Source: Saprospiraceae bacterium
GTDB lineage: Bacteria > Bacteroidota > Bacteroidia > Chitinophagales > Saprospiraceae
Length of the DNA stretch: 64,000 nucleotides
Assembly: GCA_027488135.1 (NCBI GenBank)
Contig: JAIYCH010000022.1
Span: 62,001 to 126,000, forward strand
Direction: 5' to 3'
Shown here: positions 18,155-26,438 of the stretch, one piece after another
How the letters are laid out: every line of letters begins with the position of its first letter
Position numbering within the stretch: the stretch's first letter is position 1
Notes under the pieces: model-generated
Database searches by the model: none
Told to the model about the DNA's origin: nothing
The model's input: only the letters and a program-made list of their open reading frames with translations
Made by a program: the position numbers and the translations under genes

Positions 18155-18688
18155 CTAAGTGGCTAAAACAGAGATAAACAAAGCTTTGGGGGGTTCAATA
18201 TTATAATTAGGGAGTATATTAGCATGCTTTCCTTTAAAGTGTAGTTTGCCTGTGCTATCCATATTACCTTCAACTTGCATGGAAATAGCTTTTTTTACAC
18301 CAGCTATCTGAAGATTCCCTTTGACTTTTATGGAATACCCAGTAGATGTTTTAGTAATGGATTCGGTGGACTGAAAAGTATAAATTACGTTGGGATGCTT
18401 TTCTGACTTTAAGGATTCCCACGTTTTATTGTCCATTATCTTTCCCTTTGTACTGATTATACCCTTCACCGGAAAAGTGAGTTCCATGCCATTTATAGCT
18501 GAAAGCTGGCCTTCCTCAAATTGAAAAACGCCCTGTCCGCTTGCCTGCGTTATCTGAGAAGTCCATTTGTGAAGAGTGGAAGTACCACTAACTGAAATAT
18601 CTTTTGACTTTAACTTGTAGGTCTGTGCTGTAAGGTTTATAACAGCCAGAAAGAATAGGCCAAATGTTGTGATGTTTTTGAGGTTCAT
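18155..18688 (-). CDS. YceI family periplasmic lipid-binding-like protein
   Basis: 177 aa with a signal peptide (1-21, ...NLTAQ). The YceI domain covers about 22-177: KSKDISVSGTSTLHKWT, KGIISTKGKIMDNKTWESLKSEKHPNVIYTFQS and GVKKAISMQVEGNMDS...LPNYNIEPPKALF. The family normally continues past the PP motif with a G-x-x-x-T-G-x-x-[IV] strand, but here a TAG follows ALFISVLAT, so the last strand looks shortened. It is the first of two tandem YceI genes and has its own promoter at 18715-18722. The ligand is not predictable from sequence. Confidence 0.85.
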   Translation of the reverse strand: MNLKNITTFGLFFLAVINLTAQTYKLKSKDISVSGTSTLHKWTSQITQASGQGVFQFEEGQLSAINGMELTFPVKGIISTKGKIMDNKTWESLKSEKHPNVIYTFQSTESITKTSTGYSIKVKGNLQIAGVKKAISMQVEGNMDSTGKLHFKGKHANILPNYNIEPPKALFISVLAT

Positions 18689-18714
18689 AAGTAATTTTTT
18701 ACTATTTGATACCC

Positions 18715-18722
18715 CAAAGATA
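18715..18722 (-). promoter_or_regulatory. -7 element (TATCTTTG) of the YceI pair
   Basis: Minus-strand perfect TAnnTTTG box 26 bases before the ATG at 18688. It would drive both tandem YceI genes. Confidence 0.6.
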
Positions 18723-18782
18723 TTGGCTGGCGATGCTATATTAAGTCAGTTGAATCAGTTGCTTAAATGATTATTATCATAC

Positions 18783-19433
18783 TCAACTCTCTTCATTTAA
18801 ATAAACGGAAACATAACCTTCGGGTGAAAATTGGTATGTTCCACTATAGGTAATTATTTGGTTTTCCTTTATCAAACCAGCTTTAAAACTACCCTTTGGA
18901 TACTGATAAATAAATGGATGAACACCTATCTGGTTTTTAAAATCAATGCCACCTAATCCGAAAGCTTTAAATACAGCCTCTTTAATTCCCCATAAAATAT
19001 GCAGCATTTCCAGTTCGTTTTCCGTCGATACGAAGGATAACTCTGTTGAACTAAAAACTCTTTTCGCCACTTTTCTCATTTGTGGCACTATCAATTGAAT
19101 GTCTATGCCTACTTTACAAGATTTTGAAAGAATGGCCGCGGCATATTGATGCGAATGACTAATGGATAAATGTAAGGTTGGGTCCCAAAGGAAAATAGGT
19201 TTTCCTGTAAGATCGGTGTGCATTGGCATTCTGTGGTCGAGGCCTGTCAAAAGATGTACCAAATGCCTGGCACTCAAATATTCTAATTTTTTACGCCCTT
19301 TTAATTTATTAAAATGCTGATTCTCCTCTGGAGATAACTGCCATTGCTTAAAAAACCAATCTTCCTCTTCCTCGATCTCCCATATTCCCCAAATGTCATA
19401 TTTGAGGAGGTTTTCTTTAAAAATCAATGGCAT
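18783..19433 (-). CDS. 4'-phosphopantetheinyl transferase, Sfp type
   Basis: 216 aa from the ATG at 19433. It transfers the phosphopantetheine arm of CoA to carrier proteins. Sfp-family motifs are clear: TDLTGKPIFLWD (about 73-84), LSISHSHQYAAAI (about 89-101), VGIDIQ with the metal-binding Asp111, and WGIKEAVFKAFG (148-159) with Glu152 and Lys156. The length (about 220 aa) is typical of Sfp rather than AcpS. An in-frame GTG lies two codons upstream; the ATG is preferred. No carrier protein or synthase gene is nearby, so it may be the general activator of the fatty-acid carrier. Confidence 0.92.
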   Translation of the reverse strand: MPLIFKENLLKYDIWGIWEIEEEEDWFFKQWQLSPEENQHFNKLKGRKKLEYLSARHLVHLLTGLDHRMPMHTDLTGKPIFLWDPTLHLSISHSHQYAAAILSKSCKVGIDIQLIVPQMRKVAKRVFSSTELSFVSTENELEMLHILWGIKEAVFKAFGLGGIDFKNQIGVHPFIYQYPKGSFKAGLIKENQIITYSGTYQFSPEGYVSVYLNEES

Positions 19434-19511
19434 AATCACCTATTTTTAGAACTATTAGGCCAATATTCCTATTAAATTCCTAATATTAAGCTTTAAATAT
19501 AATTTTTTTAA

Positions 19512-20414
19512 ATGCATTTTAAAAATTATCCTTTCTTTAATGGTCATCAGGGAGCTATTTATACCCTGCACCAAATGGAAAATACAACGTCATTCCTTTC
19601 GGGAGGGAGTGACGGCTGGCTGGTAAAATGGTCATTAGACAACCCGGCATTAGGGATTAATCTTGCAACGATACCTGGTCAAATTCTTTCCATTTGTTAT
19701 ATACCAGGGATTAATATATGTGTTTTAGGCGATCTGAATGGGGTTATTTATTGGCTTGACCTAAATAACCCTAAAATAATCCCTAAAGCCTTTGCACATC
19801 ATAAAAAAGGCGTATTCTCAATATTACACATTGAAGGCCAACTTTATACCGGAGGAGGAGATGGTTTTTTTACTAAATGGTCCATCGACCACCAAACTCC
19901 TTTAGAGAGTATTCGCATTAGCCTTAAAGCTATTCGCTCTGTTGTCTATAATAAAGAGGAAGATGTATTTGCTTTGGGCTGCTCAGACGGTGCTATTTAT
20001 TTTTTAGACAGAACGTCTTTTATTATAACATCGAGTTGGTCAGCCTGTCATCTGCCTTCCGTTTTTTCTTTGACCTTTCACCCTGACAATGAAAGGTTAA
20101 TCAGTGCTGGACGGGATGCATTGCTAAAAGTATGGCATAGGAAAAATGGAGAACTGATTCATGTTATACCCGCACACCGGTTTACCATTAATCATCTGAT
20201 ATTAAATTCCGACGGCAATTTGTTGTTTACAGCCTCACGGGATAAATCGATTCGAGTATGGGATGCCCTACATTTTAAACTCCTCCTTTCTATAAATGGA
20301 ACTAAAAATGAGGGTCACCAAAACTCAGTCAACAGGTTACTTTGGTTTGACTCTCAGCAATCGCTCATTTCCGCCAGTGATGACAGACAAATTGGTCATT
20401 GGCAGATCATTTAA
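19512..20414 (+). CDS. WD40-repeat protein
   Basis: 300 aa without a signal peptide. About seven WD40-type repeats can be followed, for example GHQGAIYTLH...SGGSDGWLVKWSL (7-45), HKKGVFSIL...YTGGGDGFFTKWSI, DNERLISAGRDALLKVWH (about 193-210), SDGNLLFTASRDKSIRVWD and SQQSLISASDDRQIGHWQ at the C-terminus. This makes a single seven-bladed propeller, a scaffold for protein contacts; no enzymatic domain is fused. It starts 79 bases from the divergent transferase start, and its stop overlaps the convergent FISUMP gene by 4 bases. Confidence 0.93.
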   Translation: MHFKNYPFFNGHQGAIYTLHQMENTTSFLSGGSDGWLVKWSLDNPALGINLATIPGQILSICYIPGINICVLGDLNGVIYWLDLNNPKIIPKAFAHHKKGVFSILHIEGQLYTGGGDGFFTKWSIDHQTPLESIRISLKAIRSVVYNKEEDVFALGCSDGAIYFLDRTSFIITSSWSACHLPSVFSLTFHPDNERLISAGRDALLKVWHRKNGELIHVIPAHRFTINHLILNSDGNLLFTASRDKSIRVWDALHFKLLLSINGTKNEGHQNSVNRLLWFDSQQSLISASDDRQIGHWQII

Positions 20415-21082
20415 TCTTTGATACATCGAACTGATAATCCATTTCTGAATTCATTGTAATATTTATACAACGCATTACCTCCTGTATAAGCGAAGAGAGA
20501 AATACTCCAAGCGGTATTATTTTGATTTTTTGTGTTTGTCCACCAGGCTCCAATGTTCCCAATGTTACCAAATTTTCCCATTGAGGAACGTTGCCCTCCG
20601 GGTAAACCTGAGAAACCACTTTCATTAGTGGCCCCTAAATTAGGTGTTTGCCAGCAGGTAGTTCCAACGTCTTTTAACTTTCCGCCAGCCACGGCTTCGC
20701 CACCTAAAAATTGAGCTAAAACATCAAAATCTTCCAGTGATGGCACTTTCCAACCTTTAGGACATATGCCTCTTAAATCTGAAATGGCATAGTGATTATA
20801 TAATTTACCATATATCTCACACTGTGAATTACTATTTTCTACCATACACCAAGCTCCTTTTTGCAAACCACCCCAATCGGCATTATTGGGAGCATGTAAA
20901 ATACTATCCCCATTTCTATAAGTACTTGTCCTTAGATTTTCTTGCATCCAAACCTGCTTTCCAATAACAACTACATCATAGTCATTTTTTTCTATGTCAG
21001 TAATTTTTAAAGAATCAGACGAGAATCCATACATCGATAAAAACAGAAATAATAGCGTAAATAAATACTTTAATGAATTCAT
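20411..21082 (-). CDS. Exported FISUMP-domain protein
   Basis: 223 aa with a signal peptide (1-21, ...YGFSS). Residues about 30-223 form one Fibrobacter succinogenes major paralogous (FISUMP) domain: VVIGKQVWMQENLRT, YGKLYNHYAI, CPKGWKVPSLEDFDVLAQFLGG, GFSGLPGGQRSS, and the ending AYTGGNALYKYYNEFRNGLSVRCIKD. Such domains are found in surface and extracellular Bacteroidota proteins, fold like formylglycine-generating-enzyme/C-type-lectin-like modules, and have no proven activity. Its stop overlaps the WD40 stop tail to tail. Confidence 0.9.
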   Translation of the reverse strand: MNSLKYLFTLLFLFLSMYGFSSDSLKITDIEKNDYDVVVIGKQVWMQENLRTSTYRNGDSILHAPNNADWGGLQKGAWCMVENSNSQCEIYGKLYNHYAISDLRGICPKGWKVPSLEDFDVLAQFLGGEAVAGGKLKDVGTTCWQTPNLGATNESGFSGLPGGQRSSMGKFGNIGNIGAWWTNTKNQNNTAWSISLFAYTGGNALYKYYNEFRNGLSVRCIKD

Positions 21083-21314
21083 TTTTTATGTTTTAAAAAT
21101 TAAATAAAATGTTGAATTGGAATATTTTTATAAGGCTAGATATAATGACAAGGTGTATGCTTATGATACACAAAAATGAAAATCGAAGTACATCGAGAGG
21201 AGAGTAGCCTAAATAAAAATATTCACAAACTTAAATCGAGAAATAAAATTTTAACAAAGATAAAAAAAATTGATTTTAATCAAAATAAAAAATTAGTTAT
21301 GTAATATTATTGCG

Positions 21315-21992
21315 TCACAAATGAATCCCGCATTCTACTTTACCCTTTCCTGCCCACCGGCCAGCCCTACCCTGTCCCCTGGAGGTACAAGGCATACAAC
21401 CTACAGATTCAAATCCCAGTGCCGTTAAAGGATGTTCAGGAAGTTTATACAAGGATGACCAATATAAATATTCACCCTCCGTAAGATCAATAAAAGGATT
21501 AAACTTGAAAAGGCCATCCTGCTCATCGAAAATATTCATATCTGACCTTTGGGGCGTTTGAAATCCCATAATCCCGGATATCCAAACTTTGTACTTACTT
21601 TTTAATGAAGCTAAAGGTTTAACCTTATTTACCGCACAACAAGCATCAGGTTTGGTAAACCACCATTGTTCTTCTTTAGTTAACGCATTGCTGCTACTCT
21701 CAGGTAAAATATTGACTACATTTAATTTATATCTTTCAATTAATTGATCTCTAAAGATTAAGGTTTCATCAAAATGATAAGTAGTATCCAAAAAATGAAT
21801 GGACTGGGTTGGACATATTTCCGCTATTAAATGGAGTAAAAGAGCAGAGGAAGCACCAAATGATGAAGTTACCAAAATTTCTTGAGGTGAAAACATTTCA
21901 TATAAAGCAACCAATCTCTCCTCATGGTTTAATGATGGAAAGGTTTTATTCCAGTTCTCCATGCTGTGCCGATAATACATATTAAATCCCAT
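21315..21992 (-). CDS. cysH: Fe-S type adenylyl-sulfate (APS/PAPS) reductase
   Basis: 225 aa. It reduces activated sulfate to sulfite in assimilation. The PP-loop is VTSSFGASSALLLH (41-54). The iron-sulfur pattern CC (118-119) with CMPC (199-202) is complete and the catalytic Cys221 lies in the C-terminal KVECGIHL. The CC...CxxC set marks the [4Fe-4S] type that usually prefers APS over PAPS. The usual GIRREQS-like loop is replaced by SGIMGFQTPQRS, an uncommon variant. No cysD, cysN, cysI or cysJ gene is nearby. Transcribed from the box at 22011-22018. Confidence 0.92.
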   Translation of the reverse strand: MGFNMYYRHSMENWNKTFPSLNHEERLVALYEMFSPQEILVTSSFGASSALLLHLIAEICPTQSIHFLDTTYHFDETLIFRDQLIERYKLNVVNILPESSSNALTKEEQWWFTKPDACCAVNKVKPLASLKSKYKVWISGIMGFQTPQRSDMNIFDEQDGLFKFNPFIDLTEGEYLYWSSLYKLPEHPLTALGFESVGCMPCTSRGQGRAGRWAGKGKVECGIHL

Positions 21993-22010
21993 AGGATTAG
22001 TAGATTTTCA

Positions 22011-22018
22011 CAAATGTA
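22011..22018 (-). promoter_or_regulatory. -7 element (TACATTTG) of cysH
   Basis: Minus-strand perfect TAnnTTTG box 18 bases before the first ATG of cysH, leaving a leader of about 13 bases. Confidence 0.55.
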
Positions 22019-22056
22019 TAATTTTTTCCTTACATTTAATATATAAATTGATTAAA

Positions 22057-23715
22057 ATGGTAAATACACAAACATTTTTGTTTTCTTTTTGGCTTACTTG
22101 TCTATTACCAATAACTTGTGTTATTGGACAAACCGATATTTTAGATTCAGGAGGAAAATTATCCGGTGCTCAGGCAAGTTACGATGTGAAATTTTACGAT
22201 ATAAGTCTGCAGATTAACCCTGATGAAAAACATATTTCGGGAAAATTAATGGTTGAAGCGACTATAGTTCAACCATTAAGCGAATTTGTTTTAGATTTAG
22301 ACAGCCTGTTAAAAGTGGAAATGGTTAGGCAAATAACTTCCTCCAAGTCATTTCAAAATGTTTCATTCAGCCATATTAATGGAAAAATCGTCATTTCTTT
22401 AACACATACTTTTCAACCGGGTGAAAATATAAAATTAGAAGTATGGTATAGCGGAAAACCGCGAATAGCTCCAAATCCTCCCTGGGAGGGCGGCTTCACT
22501 TTTGCCAGAACACCGTCGGGTGCCCATTGGATAGCCACCTCTTGTCAAACCAACGGAGCTGATCTTTGGTGGCCGGTAAAAGATCATGTTTCCGATGAAC
22601 CTGATTCTATGGCTATCAATATACGGGTTCCAAATCCGTTGGTTGTTGCTTCCAATGGTAAATTAACCTCCATTGAAAAGCATTCAGACTCAACGTCAAC
22701 CTACCATTGGTTTGTTTCCACACCCATAAATGTATATAATGTGGCGCTAAATATTGCGCCTTATAAGGTTGTGGATGGAAAAATGCGAAGTGTCGCCGGC
22801 GACGAGTTTCCAGTGGTATTTTACGCTTTACCTGAAGATGTTGAAAAAGCAAAAAAACTATTTCCCGAAATCATTGCTCATCTTCAATTTTATGAAAAAT
22901 ATCTTGGCCCTTATCCTTTTCGCAGAGATAAATATGGGGTTGCTCAAACGCCTCATTTAGGTATGGAACACCAAACCATCATCGCTTATGGCGCTAAATT
23001 TAATAATGGTTCCATGACAGGTGGAAAAGACTGGGGCTTTGACGCATTACATCATCATGAACTAGGTCACGAATGGTGGGGAAATTTAGTTACCAATGCC
23101 GATTGGAAAGATATGTGGATCCATGAGGGCTTTTGTTCCTACATGCAAGCGCTCTATCAGGAAGATCGATTAGGTAAAGAAGCATATCTTGAATACGTTC
23201 ATGGTATGCGTCGATTTACCAACGTTTTACCTATTGCACCAAATGAAGTTAAGACTGCCAAAGAAATTTATAGAGCCCCCATTTATAATAAAGGTGCCTG
23301 GACATTACATACCTTAAGATACTTACTGGGAGATAAAACATTTTTTAAAGTGTTACGCAAAATGACCTACCCTAATGCTGAAATGGAAGCAACATCTGAT
23401 GGCTCAGCTTGCCGATTTGTTCAAACCTCAGATTTCATAAAAATATGTGAAGAAGAATCTGGATTAAATTTAACCTGGTTTTTTGATATTTATGTAAGAC
23501 AGGCTGCCCTACCCGTATTAGAAAAAACCATTGAAAATAATGTGCTGTTTTTAAAATGGAAAACACCAGATCAACGCCCGTTTCCAATGCCAATAAGTAT
23601 AAAGACAGGGAAAGAATGGAAGCGCATTGAAATTCCATCAAAAGGAATTAGTATCCCTTTCGATGGAAAAGAGGCACCGATGGTTGATCCTGAGGGTTGG
23701 GTATTAAAAATGTGA
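22057..23715 (+). CDS. Secreted M1-family metallopeptidase
   Basis: 552 aa from the ATG at 22057 (a TTG three codons earlier is less likely). A signal peptide (about 1-24, ...CVIGQ) is followed by an M1 N-terminal beta domain (YDVKFYDISLQINPDEKHISG). The catalytic domain shows the LGMEHQTIIAYG exopeptidase-type block, the zinc motif HHELGHEWWGN (HExxH) and the third ligand Glu in WIHEGFCSYMQ. M1 enzymes are usually aminopeptidases. The C-terminal helical domain of long M1 enzymes is absent, as in the short bacterial form. The stop abuts the stop of the convergent gene with no spacer. A second M1 gene lies at 32710. Confidence 0.93.
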   Translation: MVNTQTFLFSFWLTCLLPITCVIGQTDILDSGGKLSGAQASYDVKFYDISLQINPDEKHISGKLMVEATIVQPLSEFVLDLDSLLKVEMVRQITSSKSFQNVSFSHINGKIVISLTHTFQPGENIKLEVWYSGKPRIAPNPPWEGGFTFARTPSGAHWIATSCQTNGADLWWPVKDHVSDEPDSMAINIRVPNPLVVASNGKLTSIEKHSDSTSTYHWFVSTPINVYNVALNIAPYKVVDGKMRSVAGDEFPVVFYALPEDVEKAKKLFPEIIAHLQFYEKYLGPYPFRRDKYGVAQTPHLGMEHQTIIAYGAKFNNGSMTGGKDWGFDALHHHELGHEWWGNLVTNADWKDMWIHEGFCSYMQALYQEDRLGKEAYLEYVHGMRRFTNVLPIAPNEVKTAKEIYRAPIYNKGAWTLHTLRYLLGDKTFFKVLRKMTYPNAEMEATSDGSACRFVQTSDFIKICEEESGLNLTWFFDIYVRQAALPVLEKTIENNVLFLKWKTPDQRPFPMPISIKTGKEWKRIEIPSKGISIPFDGKEAPMVDPEGWVLKM

Positions 23716-25242
23716 TTACTGCATCGATCTTATAACCGCCCCTAAATCTATGCCTACTAAGCGTATTCCGGGGGTTTCAACTTGAAGGGGAACACATCCT
23801 ACAAGAAGGTAATTTTTTCTCACTTGCCATATTTTCTCTGGAACGATGGCACCAATACCTGCATTTTTAAGTAGAGGTGTGGCGTCAAACCTATTTAATT
23901 TACCATTTGTATCCAATACATAAATGGGTACGGCCTCATTTCCTCCTTCATATAAATCTCTTTCAGGTTGGTTACCAGCACCTTTTTGGTTATTTAATGC
24001 ATCATTGAACAAGAAGAAAAGATAATCTTTATATAAAAAAGATTGATATCCATAAGTTAACTTAGGTATATAACTATAACCTTGTTGCCTTTTAGGAATT
24101 CTTTTCATCCAAACAGGTTTATCAAGATTATCATGACGAATAACGAGTATATCGTTATACTCTAAAAGACCATTGATGGGATCAAAAATATTTTGTTCAG
24201 CTACCAGAAGTATATTTCCTGTTGAATCTTTTTCGATTTGTTGAAAAAGAAATTGATCAAATCGACGTCTATTGGCATTATCCCTTGGTTCAGGAGAAGA
24301 AAATGGATATGCTGCCTGATAGGAAGATTCACTTAAATAAAAGCGATCTATTTTAGGTTCGGCACCCGGGTTTTTCACCTGATAGGTTAAATATCCCGCT
24401 GGTAAAATCTTTCCCTTTTCAGTAAAAAAAGCAGCGGCAATCAATTCACCGTTATCTGCCAAATCCCATTTAACACCCGTTAATTTATCTAAAGGATTAT
24501 TGAGGTAATAAGCAAGCGGCTCTTTTAAATCTTGTTTAAAAGCCAATGCCAGGTACTGAATTTTTCTTTCATCAATCTGCGGGCCCGGTTTACCCAGGTA
24601 ATTTTCTGCCAGCATATACAACTCGCCGTTATTATTTATCTTACAATCATATAAAAAAAGTCCTTCATTGATAATGGGCAGTTGATATTCCCCTGACCAT
24701 ACTGGTGTCATCCCTGCTGTGTAAACATTAATTTTTAATCTCGCAGGGTCTTTTGGAAGAGTATAAGTCCAGGCATACAATGCAAGGTATTTTTTATCGG
24801 GTGACAAACTATAGCCAAAGGGTACCCTGTATAATTCTGGCGTATAGGCTTCTGAAATAATATCGGAACTAACCTCAGATAAATCATTGACATCATATTG
24901 ATATAATAAGAGATGGTTTCTTTTCGGTCCTGGATAATAAAGAGAGGACAGCACATTAATTTTATTGTCCCAACAGAAAATAGCCTCATATTGAGCCAAT
25001 AACGGGCTTCTTTCAAAGGTAATTTCTTTGCTGGCCATCATTTCCTGCTTATAATTAAATAGTGAAATTTCTGCCTTATCTGGTTTTTCCGGGTGATTAC
25101 TTGAGAAAGTAAAGAAAGAATTATTATCGCCGGAGACAACTTCCCTGATTTCCATACTTTTCGGAGCAGGTGCCGGACGTTGACCTGACAAATCAAAACA
25201 TATAAGCAACAGAGATATTGATAATAAAGCCATTCGTAACAT
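23716..25242 (-). CDS. Large exported protein of unknown function
   Basis: 508 aa from the ATG at 25242, which gives a clean signal peptide (MLRMALLSISLLLICFDLSG, cleavage after SGQ); the frame runs 20 codons further upstream without adding sense. The mature chain is rich in short beta strands and Asn/Asp turns, with repeated hydrophobic-D-x-x-G segments (for example KKYLALYAW, YDCKINNNGELYMLAEN, VLDTNGKLNRFDA), suggesting a beta-propeller-like fold. I do not recognise the family. Nearest -7 match is AATATTTG (25247-25254), one mismatch and very close to the start. Confidence 0.75.
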   Translation of the reverse strand: MLRMALLSISLLLICFDLSGQRPAPAPKSMEIREVVSGDNNSFFTFSSNHPEKPDKAEISLFNYKQEMMASKEITFERSPLLAQYEAIFCWDNKINVLSSLYYPGPKRNHLLLYQYDVNDLSEVSSDIISEAYTPELYRVPFGYSLSPDKKYLALYAWTYTLPKDPARLKINVYTAGMTPVWSGEYQLPIINEGLFLYDCKINNNGELYMLAENYLGKPGPQIDERKIQYLALAFKQDLKEPLAYYLNNPLDKLTGVKWDLADNGELIAAAFFTEKGKILPAGYLTYQVKNPGAEPKIDRFYLSESSYQAAYPFSSPEPRDNANRRRFDQFLFQQIEKDSTGNILLVAEQNIFDPINGLLEYNDILVIRHDNLDKPVWMKRIPKRQQGYSYIPKLTYGYQSFLYKDYLFFLFNDALNNQKGAGNQPERDLYEGGNEAVPIYVLDTNGKLNRFDATPLLKNAGIGAIVPEKIWQVRKNYLLVGCVPLQVETPGIRLVGIDLGAVIRSMQ

Positions 25243-25321
25243 AAGACAAATATTTTTGTGGAAAATGCTTCTTTTTAAGATAAAAACCAACTTATAGGTC
25301 AAATCTTTTATTAAAATGATG

Positions 25322-25329
25322 TAATTTCG
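25322..25329 (+). promoter_or_regulatory. -7 element variant (TAATTTCG)
   Basis: TAnnTTCG, one base from consensus, 34 bases before the ATG at 25363. It is the only promoter-like element in the 120-base divergent gap. Confidence 0.4.
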
Positions 25330-25362
25330 GAAATAATTTAACCATTTAAAACACTATTTTTT

Positions 25363-26418
25363 ATGCGCACGATAAAAGGACCTGCCGTATTCTTAGCTCA
25401 GTTCATGGGCAATGAAGCCCCGTTTAATACGTTAGATGGTATTTGTGAATGGGCTGCTGATAAGGGTTACTTGGGTATTCAGATACCTACCTGGGATGGT
25501 CGGTTGATAGATTTGGAAAAAGCATCATCCAGTAAAACTTATTGTGATGACCTTAAAGGTAAAATAGCCGATTATGGTCTGCAAATCACAGAACTTTCTA
25601 CTCATTTACAAGGTCAACTGGTAGCTTCACACCCTACCTATGATACCCAATATGATAATTTTGCCCCTGCTGCCGTTCAGGGAAATCCTGTAGCACGCCA
25701 ACAATGGGCCGTGGAACAGTTAAAACATGCGGCAAAAGCAAGCCAACATTTAGGCTTAACCTCCCATGTCACCTTTAGTGGTGCCTTAGCCTGGCCTTTC
25801 CTTTATCCCTGGCCGCAACGTCCCGATGGATTAATTGAAACTGCCTTCAAAGAACTTGGAAGTCGTTGGAAACCCATCTTAGATGTTTTCGATGAGTGTG
25901 GCGTAAATGTCGGTTATGAACTTCATCCCGGGGAAGATTTATATGATGGTTCTTCCTTTGAAATGTTCCTTGAACAAGTTGGGGGGCACACCAGGGCGGG
26001 AATTAACTACGATCCCAGTCATTTTATCCTTCAGTGTCTTGATTACCTGCAATTTATTGACTTATACCATGATCGCATCTATGCTTTCCACGTAAAAGAC
26101 GCTGAATTCAATCCAACAGGAAAACAAGGCGTTTATGGTGGTTACCAATCTTGGGTAAATCGTGCTGGCAGATTCCGTTCTCTGGGAGATGGACAGGTCG
26201 ATTTCAGTGGTATTTTTAGCCGCTTGAGCCAATATGGCTATGACGGTTGGGCTGTTCTGGAGTGGGAATGCTGTATTAAATCATCAGAGCAAGGCGCAAC
26301 CGAAGGTGCTATGTTTATTGAAGACCATATCATTCAGGTTACAGAAAGAGCCTTTGACGATTTTGCTGGTGGGGCAAGCGATGAAGCGCTAAATAAAAAA
26401 TTATTGGGTATCCAATAA
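25363..26418 (+). CDS. Sugar phosphate isomerase/epimerase-like TIM-barrel protein
   Basis: 351 aa without a signal peptide. The sequence follows the xylose-isomerase-like TIM barrel family: WAADKGYLGIQIPTWD (about 30-45), GLQITELSTHLQGQLV, a metal-site Glu in VGYELHPGEDLYDG (about 184-197), NYDPSHFILQ, AFHVKDAEFNP and WAVLEWECC near the end. In Bacteroidota such genes sit in sugar-acid and polyol degradation clusters, often near DUF1080 or Gfo/Idh genes; here the next gene is an outer-membrane barrel. The substrate cannot be named. Confidence 0.88.
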   Translation: MRTIKGPAVFLAQFMGNEAPFNTLDGICEWAADKGYLGIQIPTWDGRLIDLEKASSSKTYCDDLKGKIADYGLQITELSTHLQGQLVASHPTYDTQYDNFAPAAVQGNPVARQQWAVEQLKHAAKASQHLGLTSHVTFSGALAWPFLYPWPQRPDGLIETAFKELGSRWKPILDVFDECGVNVGYELHPGEDLYDGSSFEMFLEQVGGHTRAGINYDPSHFILQCLDYLQFIDLYHDRIYAFHVKDAEFNPTGKQGVYGGYQSWVNRAGRFRSLGDGQVDFSGIFSRLSQYGYDGWAVLEWECCIKSSEQGATEGAMFIEDHIIQVTERAFDDFAGGASDEALNKKLLGIQ

Positions 26419-26438
26419 GAGTTGATTAAAAAAATAAT

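Noticed and set aside
21153-21171. GTGTAT/ATACAC inverted repeat between cysH and FISUMP
   Set aside because: Only 6 bp with a 7-base loop and no T-run on either strand; may be chance in AT-rich sequence.
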